NCBI RefSeq assembly: GCF_052324685.1
Contig: NC_135222.1
Location: forward strand, 4,743,420 to 4,807,419
Direction of reading: 5' to 3'
DNA length: 64,000 bases
Source of the DNA: Brachyhypopomus gauderio
Lineage: Eukaryota; Chordata; Actinopteri; Gymnotiformes; Hypopomidae
Shown here: in pieces, positions 26,260-37,100 of the stretch
How positions within the stretch are numbered: the stretch's first letter is position 1
Layout: each line of letters opens with the position of its first letter
Notes under the pieces: model-generated
Database searches by the model: none
Seen by the model: the letters and a program-made list of their open reading frames with translations, nothing else
What the model was told of the DNA's origin: nothing
Made by a program: the position numbers and the translations under genes

Positions 26260-26655
26260 GTCTACAGCAGGGGTGGGTCTATAGCAGGGATTAGTCTACA
26301 GCAGGGGTGGGTCTATAGCAGGGATTAGTCTCCAGCAGGGGTTAGTCTACAGCAGGGATGGGCGTCTACAGCAGGGATGTGTCTATATTAGGGATGAGTC
26401 TACAGCAGAGGTGGGTCTATAGCAGGGATGGGTGTACAGCAGGGATGAGTTTACAGCAGAGGTGGGTCTACAGCAGGGATGGGTTTACAGCAGGGATGAG
26501 TTTACAGCAGGGATGGGTGTACAGCAGGGATGGGTGTACAGCAGGGATGAGTTTACAGCAGAGGTGGGTCTACAGCAGGGATGGGTGTACAGCAGGGATG
26601 AGTTTACAGCAGAGGTGGGTCTACAGCAGGGGTAAGTGGGTCTACAGCAGGAATG
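26260..26655. repeat. 17-bp minisatellite, about 23 copies
   Basis: Tandem units of the form ACAGCAGGGATGGGTNT, mostly 17 bp with occasional indels. Because 17 is not a multiple of three, the array reads open in several frames (YSRDGFTAGMSLQQ and shifted versions). The apparent proteins there are repeat artefacts. Confidence 0.92.
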
Positions 26656-28714
26656 GGCACAGAGCTGAAACCTCACAATCTGCACAAGATGCACATTTGC
26701 TTGACCTCTGACCTGGGCATTACGTGTTGCTTGGCAGCACACATACTGAGGCTTGACATCAAGATTTTACAGAGGCCTTTACATAAGGTCACATTCGAAA
26801 ACATTGTGTACTGATTCAGTTTGAGTCCACAACACACAAGTTCACTTTGTGCAAAATTGCAATACTTACAAATCCTTACAAATCCAAACTGGCCCCACTG
26901 CATATATGGGACTGTGTACACTGTGACATACTGCAGATATACATTAATAAGACTACAAAGCACTCTGAAAATGGTGTTTGATATGGTGAAATGTCTCCTG
27001 AATATTTTATTCTAAAAGAATAAAAGTTTTTATTTTGAAATTAGGCAATTCATAACTTAACAGATTAAAACTGAGCCATCACACTTTTAGAAGACATTGG
27101 TTTTTTCTTCACATCACACGCTACAGTTTATTGCAGCAACAGCTCTGTGGGTGAAGTTTTGTTTGTTTATGAGCTGTGTGGTTTTAAGGGAGCAGTTCAG
27201 CTTTGCTTTCTTATACCTGTATTCCAAACCAAATGAGTCGGCATGTTACGTTTACATACCCACTGCTGTGCATACATAATGTTCATTCACATGTATACGA
27301 CTGAAATAAAGCACATAGTTTGTTTGTTTTTATTACAAAACATATCTTTGACAACTGGCTATGGGTCAGTGTCATTTCGGAAAGTTTTTGCCGTTTTCTT
27401 CAGTCATCTACCCATGGAGAATTTTGAAACTGCCTTCTGGATATTCTCAACTGTCTTTACTCAGTTAGACCAGACAATGCTGGTTCTGATGTATAATTGT
27501 CTGAAGCTGGACTCTAAACCCGTTTTCTTTTTTTGTTTACTGAAGCACATAACCGACATACTCCCTCCATCATGTGCCTGAATGCCCTCTGCCTGAATGC
27601 CCTCCACCTGAATGCCAGCTCCCCACCAACCAGGGGCAGGATGGCATTTCAAGGCGAATGCAATTCGAGGTCCAAGGCCCGAGTGAGCGTTAGTGACTCT
27701 ATATGCACATGAATGCATCATGCACACACGGCCCAGCACAGGAGTCGGTCATTACAAGGCAAACTTGTAAAGCTGTACTTTGCCATTGCTGTTCTTCCGG
27801 ACCTGATTAAGCTGATTGACAGGTCTGTTTTGCACGGTATAGCCATGTGCCACCCATCGTCCTCGGTCATGGGGATTTTCCCTGCTGTGGTGCAGGGAGC
27901 CTGTCTGAAGAACGTAGCCTGTAACCAGTTAATTCCTAGCCACCTTCGCAGCGCTTTAACGGATGCCGTGCCAGCCACGCCTGAGGCACCAGCGCTCTGG
28001 GCATCTGCGGGGCAGCAAGAGGAGGCGCAGCGTTGAGGCAGCGCCTGACGCATGCTGCGGTCTCACAGGCACAGAGCAGCAGTTGAACTGTAGTGGAAAC
28101 CCAGGCGGGAAGCAGGCAAGCTGACCCATCACACCAGCTCACAAGACCTCTGGGACTACCTGTCACGGCCAACCTCGCATCTCACAAACCACTCAGCTGC
28201 AGAGAAGCCCACATATAAAAATAGATGGGTCTGATAGGCCTTGACACACACCATTTATCTCCCTGTCTCCCTGTCAGACACACACACACACATACACATA
28301 TAAACATACCACCCACGCACATTCTGCCTGCTAACGGTTGATTGTGTGGGGGGCCTCGTGGCAGGGTATTGTTTGTGGCAAACTCAATAAGTTCTCCTTC
28401 TCTTTCTGACTGGCTTTAGTGGCAGACCTGTAGAACAATCAAATTATACGTTTGCATTGAGATTCTCTGTGGGGATTAACCCAACTGGTTAATGATGAGT
28501 GTGATTAAGTTGCAGTGTTAGTAAATAACCACTAGAGGGATTCTAAGCTAAGTGAAAGACAATGAGTCGAACAATTTAGCAAACTGTGCTTATTGGCAGT
28601 TTTAGATGTTGTACTGGATGCTGTGTCATGTTTTCTACTTGAAATAGTGATGAGCTACTGCCAGAGGCCTGCTGGCATCTCTCAGTTTCAGAGGTACCGA
28701 GAGCTGTAGCCTAC
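26656..28714. other. Intergenic spacer
   Basis: No supportable gene. 27590-28200 is more GC-rich and carries overlapping open frames of about 110 codons on both strands at 27713-28053. Neither resembles a known family nor shows splice or start context that would favour it. Three near copies of GCCTGAATGCCCTC lie at about 27580-27615. Confidence 0.4.
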
Positions 28715-29398
28715 CAGTGGCGGCCTCTGACAAATATCTCAGGTGGGGCAATTGTTGTGATGACATCCAAGGTGACCATTTCAGTGGGTAAATAAAAAAC
28801 AGTGACTTAACCAATGAAAATATAATCATAAATATATATTTCTCTTTACATTATAGACTGTACAGTATTTGTGCACCGATATATATTGTAAATATCATCT
28901 TGGTTAAAGCTCTACAATGCAGGGAAGCAGAACAGGGCGCGAGCTACTTCACAGCCTGCTAGTCCCGGTTATATTCTTTTCCTCCCTTTGTAGACACTTG
29001 TTTGATGTTTAAATTTGGTCTCGGTGGCCTTAATTTCTTAGTTGCTAGTTTATCTTGATTATTACGACGACAGAATGGCACTTCTCTTAATGAAACGATT
29101 GAGTTGTTGTGAGTTGAAGGAACGCTGGCCATGTTGAGCAGATCGCTAGCTGCCGTTATTCTCTCTAGTTACGTCTGACGCAAGCACGTAAGCGCGAGCC
29201 CTCCTGGAACTTGCCCAAAAGGGGCGGTACTACAGGTAACGCACCTCAACGCTGATTGGACAATGGCATTCAGAGGCAAGAGAAACGGTCCAGAACAGGC
29301 ATAGCTAGTTAAATACCGTGATAGAATGTGAGAAAAAAAACTTAATTTTCATCCTTTCGTAGTGCGTCTCCCAATCGCCCTAATTAACAAACCGCCAA
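28715..29398. mobile_element. Probable hAT-type transposon fossil
   Basis: The left end CAGTGGCGGCCTCTGA...GGGGCAATTG resembles the CAGTGGCGG termini of fish hAT elements. The right end reads ...AACAAACCGCCAATG, the inverse of the left nine bases with one mismatch. I cannot find a matching 8-bp target duplication and no transposase frame remains, so the borders and the class are tentative. Confidence 0.4.
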
Positions 29399-31849
29399 TG
29401 GGTATGTACCCAGCACCAGCAATTATTTACGTAAGGGACAATTTCATAGATTGATTGATCTACTTATTGATCTTTTCAGTCTTTTATATGGTAGGCTATT
29501 ATACTTCAAATATATATACATCTGAGAAATAAAATACACCAGATTTACTTTAATTATGTTTTAATTCAACATACTTTACTTGTGGTTATTGTGTGGTTTA
29601 GCAGTGCTCGGTATGTTTGTATTGCTCCTTTATTACCCCTTAGTTCAGGCTTTCATTTGTGCCACACACAGTGGGTCACCCATGTGGTCTAGAAGGGTGT
29701 ATTCACTAGCACCTCTCTCTCTGTGTTCTGTTCAGTAAGTAAAGAAGTGCAGTGAGATCTTTACTTTCACACCATGGTTGGCTTCCTTTTTTTTCATTTG
29801 TGTTCAAAACCCCATTTGGCATCGCTTAGATGTTGAACGTGACCCTGTGACACTGTTCATTATTTTCCATGAAGCTCGAATTAAAGAACGCATGTCTGAC
29901 AAGGCCCTGTTTTTTTTTTTTTTTTTTAACAGGAAGTCGAACACTGTGCAGCTCCGTGGACGCTCTGCTTTTCAGACCGCCTGCTCTGCTGCTTATTACA
30001 TTTAATTATCATGCATATTCTGTGCAGGTGCATCTTTACTTTGAACCTCTGTAATTACATACTATAATTTCTGCTGATCTGTGTTATGATTTCACACTTG
30101 TGCACCACACTCTTGCTTGCTGCTGTAAGCCCTAAATGTCCCACTGGTATGTAGTCTGCCTGGTTTGTAATCTACCTGTCCTTCTGTTGTTGGGGGGCAC
30201 CCGACTAAAAGGAATTCTTTATTTGCTTAAAGAATGAGGACACAGAAGGAGAACAGGTGAGGAGAAAGAATTAGGCCCTGATACTAGAAAGTCTCTGCTG
30301 GGACTGGGGTCAGGGGTCAGACAGATAAAAGGCTGGTTGTCCTCAGCAACCGGGAGCTACAAGAACCGGGAACAGCTCGGAATTGAATGTGGGACCACAA
30401 GAGGTTATTCTGCCTCTACTGCCAAGGGATCGTTTGGATTCAATTGGATCTATTTGCATGTATTTGCATGTAGTGTCTATACTATTTTGTATGCAATTTG
30501 AATAAAATTGACCTGTGCTTGTGCAGATAAAATGTTCTCTGTTTGGCTGAACCACAGATTTTTTTAAGCTTAATAAACTCGATGTTTTTGCTCATGTCTA
30601 GATTTGAATCATGTTTTGTTCCTGATAGAATTGCACTGCTAGGTGGATAGTTCCACTGTACAAAACTAGTAATCCCAGACAACTAGTAGTTTGAAAAAAA
30701 TGTTCCTTTACTAAAACCTCCATCAGTCTATCTACCAAAGGCTTTAAAGGCTAGTTACTGATGTGAAACATGGCTTCAATATGAACTCATTTAAGGAATA
30801 AGGGATTTTTCATTAAATAATTTTTTTGTTAACCAACATATGATTTTACCCCTATGGGACCCCATTGCTTCTTCACTCTGGGGAAGTGAAACTAGTTTTT
30901 ATGTGCCATAGAAGTGCAGTCCTATGAACACACACCATGCCTTCTCTCCTCCTATGAACACACACCATGCCTTCTCTCTCCTCCTGTTTTGACCTGCTCA
31001 CTATCAAGTTTCCCTTACATTCCTCTGTCCGCCGAAGCAACACAGTTTCCCAAAAGATTTGAGAATCGGGGTAATGGATACAATGGATTGAACTGAAAGA
31101 AATACAGATTAGAGAGACGTTCCCCTGTGAAAATCAAAGGAAAGGCGGCAAAAATATAAATATTTTTTGAGTAGGGCCATTAGCTTAACAAGACTGCCTC
31201 CTGGTGCATCACACAAAATTCCTAAGTGATCTCGGTGAGACGCAGGAGACCAGTATATGGAAAGAGTCCTCTCTGGAGATGAGGCAGCTATGAACGATCG
31301 TGAGGTAAGGTGTGTGCCCGGGACACTCCCCAGTGATCACTATGTAGCAAGACATTTCGTTAATGAGGCATGTGACTGTGGTTTACCATATTGTTACATT
31401 ACTCATACTAGAGTACGAAGCAGGCTGTATTTATTATGGCTTCTGAATGCAGATATTCTTTTGGAACCTTTCAGCTCAAAACAATCTCAGCGGACGCAGT
31501 GCGCGCTTCGTTTCTTGGAAAGTATCATTTTACCTCAGGCAACATGTTTTAAGCCTGCTTATAAGGCAACAAGGTGAGCATACATTTAAATCTTACTTCG
31601 TTTCTTTTGTAAAATTCTATGGTATACTTTGTCTGACTGTCCACTTGGGTATATCACTGTTCTACAGCTGATATTTGAGTGCTGTTACCTGGAGCATAAA
31701 GAATCTGTGTGTGGGTGTCTGCAACAAGGTAGGTGAGGATGTAATGTGTGTGAGTAAGAAAGTAGACAAATGAGTAGGGACTTTTAAAAAGAATTTTCAG
31801 CCTTATATTACCTTTATCTATAATTACTTAATTTGTTCTTGTCCTGCAG
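29399..31849. other. Upstream region of atp8b3
   Basis: No complete gene is seen. The region includes a poly-T run at about 29911-29927, a direct duplication of about 31 bp (TCCTATGAACACACACCATG repeated) at about 30925-30985, and a possible 5' non-coding exon near 31257-31304. The 5' part is AT-rich spacer. Confidence 0.4.
31257..31304 (+). other. Possible 5' non-coding exon of atp8b3
   Basis: A short open stretch ends CGTGAG followed by the strong donor GTAAGG at 31305. Splicing it to the acceptor at 31849 would put its ATG out of frame with the ATPase, so if it is real it is untranslated leader. The left border is unknown. Confidence 0.25.
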
Positions 31850-31871
31850 ATCACTCCATATCCCATGCAAC

Positions 31872-34195
31872 ATGACCAAAGACCACACCCCATCCACAGG
31901 GGGGACAGCTCACGGTATCAGAGCATTTCGTTATTGCCTTCAAATTACTCTACAGTTTGTCTGTGACAGAGATGTGGTAAACTGTGCACCTTTGGAGTTT
32001 GTCTTGTGTAGGAAATATTTGTTGTGGTTTAAAGAATGTGGCTTCAGTGCACTTATTATTGTCACACAACGTGGGAGCATGTTTGGGGTTTCCCAGAATG
32101 CTTTGGTTTTTCCATGGTTTGGACCGCAACAAACCAGCCCTCTTCCTCTCTCAGGAATGACCTGGCAGGTACGGGCCAACTGCCAATATTTCCACGAGCC
32201 GCTTGTACGGAAGTCTTTCCTATGTTTCCGCTGGGGCCGTTATGCAGTAAGTAGATAGATAAGGTCTCCTTCTTGTTATTATTCTTGTTATAAGGCTCCT
32301 TGAAGCACATGCAAAGGATTGCAGAGAAAGATAGTTTTTAGAAGTCGATGTTCTTGCTGTTAGCATGGAGTGGTTCCACTCAACCTAGAGCTAAGCCTGA
32401 CTTGGAAGCATTACCCTGGGTTTCTATTTTCCTCATTAATGTTCCTCTGTTGGATTGTGTTACCAGGACAACATCGTGCGCAGCTATAAGTACTCCCCCC
32501 TGACTTTCCTGCCCCACAACCTCTATGAGCAGTTCCAACGTGCAGCAAACTTCTTCTTCCTGCTCATTGTGGTCATGCAGGTCTGTGGTTCTATTTCCTG
32601 TCTCATATCTCACTACTCAAACCTCCTCGTCTCCAAATACCCACATATTAATGTGAATTAAGCCTATTAGTTTACAAACATAAATGTTTTCTCAACACCC
32701 GAGAAGATTATAATACATCTGAACGAGATTGTTCATGAATGTAAATGTGAGCATTCAGTCCCTGTGGGAAAAGCAAAAGTTTTTTTTTAAGGGATCGTCT
32801 GTGAATGGGTAGTTCATAGACATTAAGTGTAACACTGTTTATAATGCACAGTATTTTACAGCACCATCACAAGGCAGAAACAGAACAATCTTAGTTTCAT
32901 TTTATAAAGATTCATTGATGTGAAATATTGAAATATTTATGTGAAATATGTGTAGTATGTGAAAAGCGGGACAGTGTTTCATGGTGTGGTTGGTGTGACT
33001 GTCCCTTATCTGCAGGCTCTGTGATTGTGTGTGCGTGTGTGTGTGTGTGTGTCCAGAGTGTTCCTGCTATCGCCACTCTGCCCTGGTACATCACCATGCT
33101 ACCTCTCCTGACCGTGCTGACCATGCGTGGGGTGAAGGACCTGATTGCCGACCTGGTGAGGGTGGGGGTGTGGTTGGGTGTGGTTGGGCGTGGTTGAGGG
33201 GGGTGTGGTGTGGGAGGCAAATACAAGTGGAAATCATGAAATAAAAGGAGAAAGGAGGAATAAAGGAGAAGGAAACCTAGTAAGCATGTTTTAAATGCCC
33301 GATAAGCAGATGTGTAAGTGTAAATCAGTGTTATCTTTCATATTATCAGTGAAAGGACAGACTGTAATTCTTTCCTCTCTGCGGCTCTCTCCATCTCTCT
33401 CACGGCTTTCAGGGTCGGCGCCGCAGTGATGGCAAGATTAACAGAAGGTCCTGTGACATCCTCACCAACCAGGGGTTAGTATCAGAGGTCAGAGACTTCC
33501 TCACCAACCAGGGGTTAGTGTCAGAGGTCAGAGACTTCCTCACCAACCAGGGGTTAGTGTCAGAGGTCAGAGACTTCCTCACCAACTAGGGGTTAGTGTC
33601 AGAGGTCAGAGACTTCCTCACCAACCAGGGGTTAGTGTCAGAGGTCAGAGACTTCTTCACCAACCAGGGGTTAGTATCAGAGGTCAGAGACTTCCTCACC
33701 AACCAGGGGTTAGTGTCAGAGGTCAGAGACTTCCTCACCAACCAGGGGTTAGTATCAGAGGTCAGAGACTTCCTCACCAACCAGGGGTTAGTATCAGAGG
33801 TCAGAGACTTCCTCACCAACCAGGGGTTAGTATCAGAGGTCAGAGACTTCCTCACCAACCAGGGGTTAGTATCAGAGGTCAGAGACTTCCTCACCAACCA
33901 GGGGTTAGTGTCAGAGGTCAGAGACTTCCTCACCAACCAGGGGTTAGTGTCAGAGGTCAGAGACTTCCTCACCAACCAGGGGTTAGTGTCAGAGGTCAGA
34001 GGGTTCGTATGAAGGGGTCCATTGATTTGCATTTATGTTTGAAGGTTCCGTTGTAACAATTAGATGAATTAATAAGAATAATTAATAGAATAATAAGACT
34101 TGTCTTGTCTTTTCCTCTCCAGATTCAGAATAGCTCAGTGGAAGGATGTGTATGTTGGTGATGTCCTACGGATTCACAAGGACCAGGTCATACCG
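31872..34195 (+). CDS. atp8b3: atp8b3 exons 1-6: N-terminus, TM1-TM2, start of actuator domain
   Basis: Coding exons: 31872-31914 (acceptor 31849, ATG at 31872 with A at -3), 32155-32246, 32467-32580, 33057-33155, 33413-33474, 34123-34195. Junction phases are 1, 0, 0, 0, 2, 0 and all agree. Exon 1 to 2 splicing uses a weak donor (GTATCA). The alternative is initiation at the exon-2 ATG at 32157, which would shorten the protein by 15 residues. Exons 3-4 encode TM1-TM2 ([18 protein letters not shown]). Exon 5 ends in the minisatellite described separately. Exon 6 encodes [20 protein letters not shown]. Confidence 0.85.
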
Positions 34196-37100
34196 GTGAG
34201 TGTGTTAGCAGGTTTATGTATGTGTGCCCTTCTTTCTAAACGTGTGACTTTGTGTGTGTGTTGGGGGAGGGTATTTGTAGTATGTGTTAGTGAATGTGTG
34301 TGAGTGTTAGTGTGGGTGTGGCTATGTTGTGTTTGTTTGTAGTGAGTATAAGTGAATGTCTGAGCGTTTATGAGGGTGTGGTGACTGTGTGTTTGTAGTG
34401 TGTGTAAGTGAATGTGTGTGAGTGTTTATGAGGGTGTGGAGACGTTCATATGAGGAGACTCTCATAGGAGACCCACATATGTGAAAGTGTGTGAGTGTTT
34501 ATGAGGGTGTGGTGACTGTGTGTGTATGTAGTGAGTGTTACTGAATGTGTGTGAGTGTTTCTGATGGTGTGGTGACAATGTTTGTAGTGTGTATAAGTGA
34601 ATGTGTGTGAGTGTTTATGAGGGTTTAGTGACTGTGTGTGTTTGTAATGAGTGTATGTGAATGTGTGTGAGTGTTTATGAGGGTGTGGTGACTGTGAGTG
34701 TTTGTAGTGAGTATAAGTGAATGTGTGTGTGTTTATGAGGGTGTTGTGACTGTGAGTGTTTGTAGTGAGTATAAGGGAATGTGTGAGTGTTTATGAGGGT
34801 GTAATGACTGTGTGTTTGTAGTGAGTGTAAGTGAATGTGTGAGGGTTTATGATGATGTGATGATTCTGTGAGTGTTTGTAGTGAGTATAAGTGAATGTGT
34901 GTGAGTGTTTATGAGGGTGTGGTGACTGTGTGTGTATGTAGTGAGTGTAAGTGAATGTGTGTGAGTGTTTCTGATGGTGTGCTGACTGTGTTTTTTAGTG
35001 TGTATAAGTGAATGTGTGTGTTTTTGATGGTGTGGTGATTGTGTTTGTAGTGTGTATAAGTGAATGTGTGTGAGTGTTTTTGATGGTGTGGTGACTCTGT
35101 ATGTTTGTAATGAGTGTAAGTGAATGTGTGTGAGTGTTTATGAGGGTGTGGTGACTGTGTGTGTATGTAGTGAGTGTAAGTGAATGTGTGTGAGCGTTTC
35201 TGATGGTGTGGTGACTGTGTTTTTTAGTGTGTATAAGTGAATGTATGTGACTGTTTATGAGCGTTTGGTGACTCTGTGTGTCTTTGTAATGCGTGTAAGT
35301 GAATGTGTGTGAGTGTTTATGAGGGTGTGGTGACTCTGTGTGTGTTTGTAGTGAGTGTAAGTGAATGTGTGTGAGTGTTTATGAGGGTGTGGTAACTGTA
35401 TGTGGTTGTAATGAGTGTAAGTGAATGTGTGTGAGTGTTTATGAGGGTGTGGTGAGTCTGTGAGTGTTTGTAATGAGTGTAGGTGAATGTGTGTGAAAGT
35501 TTATGAGGGTGTGGTGACTGTGTGTGTTTGTAATGAGGGTAAGTGAATGTGTGTGAGTGTTTATGAGGGTGTGGTGACTCTGTGAGTGTTTGTAATGAGT
35601 GTAAGTGAATGTGTATGAGTGTTTATGAGGGTGTAGTGACTCTGTGAGTGTTTGTAATGAGGGTAAGTGAATGTGTGTGAGTGTTTATGAGGGTGTCGTG
35701 ACTCTGTGTGTGTATGTAATGAGTGTAAGTGCATGTGTGTGAGTGTTTATGAGGGTGTGGTGACTCTGTGAGTGTTTGTAGTGAGTGTAAGTGAATGTGT
35801 GTGTGTGTGTGTTTATGAGAGTGTTGTGACTGTGTGTTTGTAGTGAGTGTAAATGAAAGTGTGTGAGTGTTTATGAGGGTGTGGTGACTCTGTGTGTGTT
35901 TGTAATGAATGTGCCCATACTTTGTCCCCCAGGCAGACCTGCTCTTACTCTGCAGTACTGAGCCTCACAGCCTGTGCTACATAGAAACGGCTGATGTCGA
36001 CGGGTAAACACTCGCCCGGCAACCAGTCCTGCTCTCCGCCCTTCATGATTGGCACTCACACCACAAAAAACACATCAAGACAATTAACAGTCATTTACGG
36101 TATTTTAGAATGGAAAGTCTGAAAAATCACCATTGAGTCATTCATTTACTGACTTCCAAACCATTATCCATCACACGGTAGATAAACACCTCCCTCATCC
36201 AAACATGCAGTAATATTATTCATGTTTCTGTCATGTTCTGCAATTTGTGGTATCTAGTTATTCATACTTAACGTTGAATGTTGAAATAACTGTACAGGGA
36301 GGTTTTTAAGCTATTGCACCTTGTTCTTTGAGAGCTTTGCTTTGCTGGTTATTTGCAGAGAAACCAATCTGAAGTTTCGCCAGGCTCTGGACATTACCCA
36401 CGCTGAGCTGACCTGTGGTCCGGCAGATGAACTCCTCCTCCCATTTGATGGTAAGAGCCACGTTGCCACCCTGTCTGAAGCCACAACGTAGCCCGACATT
36501 ATGACTAACCTACCTCTGGAGTTTGCAGAACTAATGACTAATATTCTTAAGTTTCAAAAACAACTAAACAAACTCTCCTTCCTTTCCTTTCTTTCTCCCT
36601 CCCACTCTATCTCTCCATCTCTTGCTCTCTGTCTCTCTCGCAGGTGTGGTGTGGTGTGAGGAGCCAAACGGTCATTTGTATTCCTTTTGTGGGGAGCTAC
36701 ACTGGAGAGCACAGTGCTACCTGCTCGACTCCGAGCACATGCTACTCCGGGGAACTGTCTTACGCAACACAGACACCGCATACGGCCTGGTTATATATAC
36801 AGGTGCATGGCCCACTTCTAGAAATAAAGCCCTTATGCTTCTATGCCTTACCTTTTAGATTAAAGCAGTATCAGGGCCTGAAAGGTCAAATTCATCTGAT
36901 TTAACTCTTAAAGGAGTGTCAGAAGTATATTCATTCTGTTTAACTGTGTCAGGCTCTGATACTAAGATCCTCAGGAACTGCGGGAAGCTGACAGTGAAGA
37001 AGACTCAGGTAGAGAGGTTCCTTAACAAAGTTGTGGTGACGGTAAGATGTATGGACACTTAATTCCACTGTAGTATTTACACCATGGCAATCCTCTGCAA

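Noticed and set aside
31257..31577. Frame of 106 codons read as a possible first coding exon of atp8b3
   Set aside because: Splicing from its donor to the ATPase exons breaks the frame. At most it is untranslated leader.
33586..34032. Open frames of 138-148 codons on both strands with a 13-residue repeat, superficially like a repeat protein or a CRISPR-like array
   Set aside because: They are the 39-bp minisatellite read through. There are no spacers between the repeats, and the sequence belongs to an exon boundary and intron of atp8b3.
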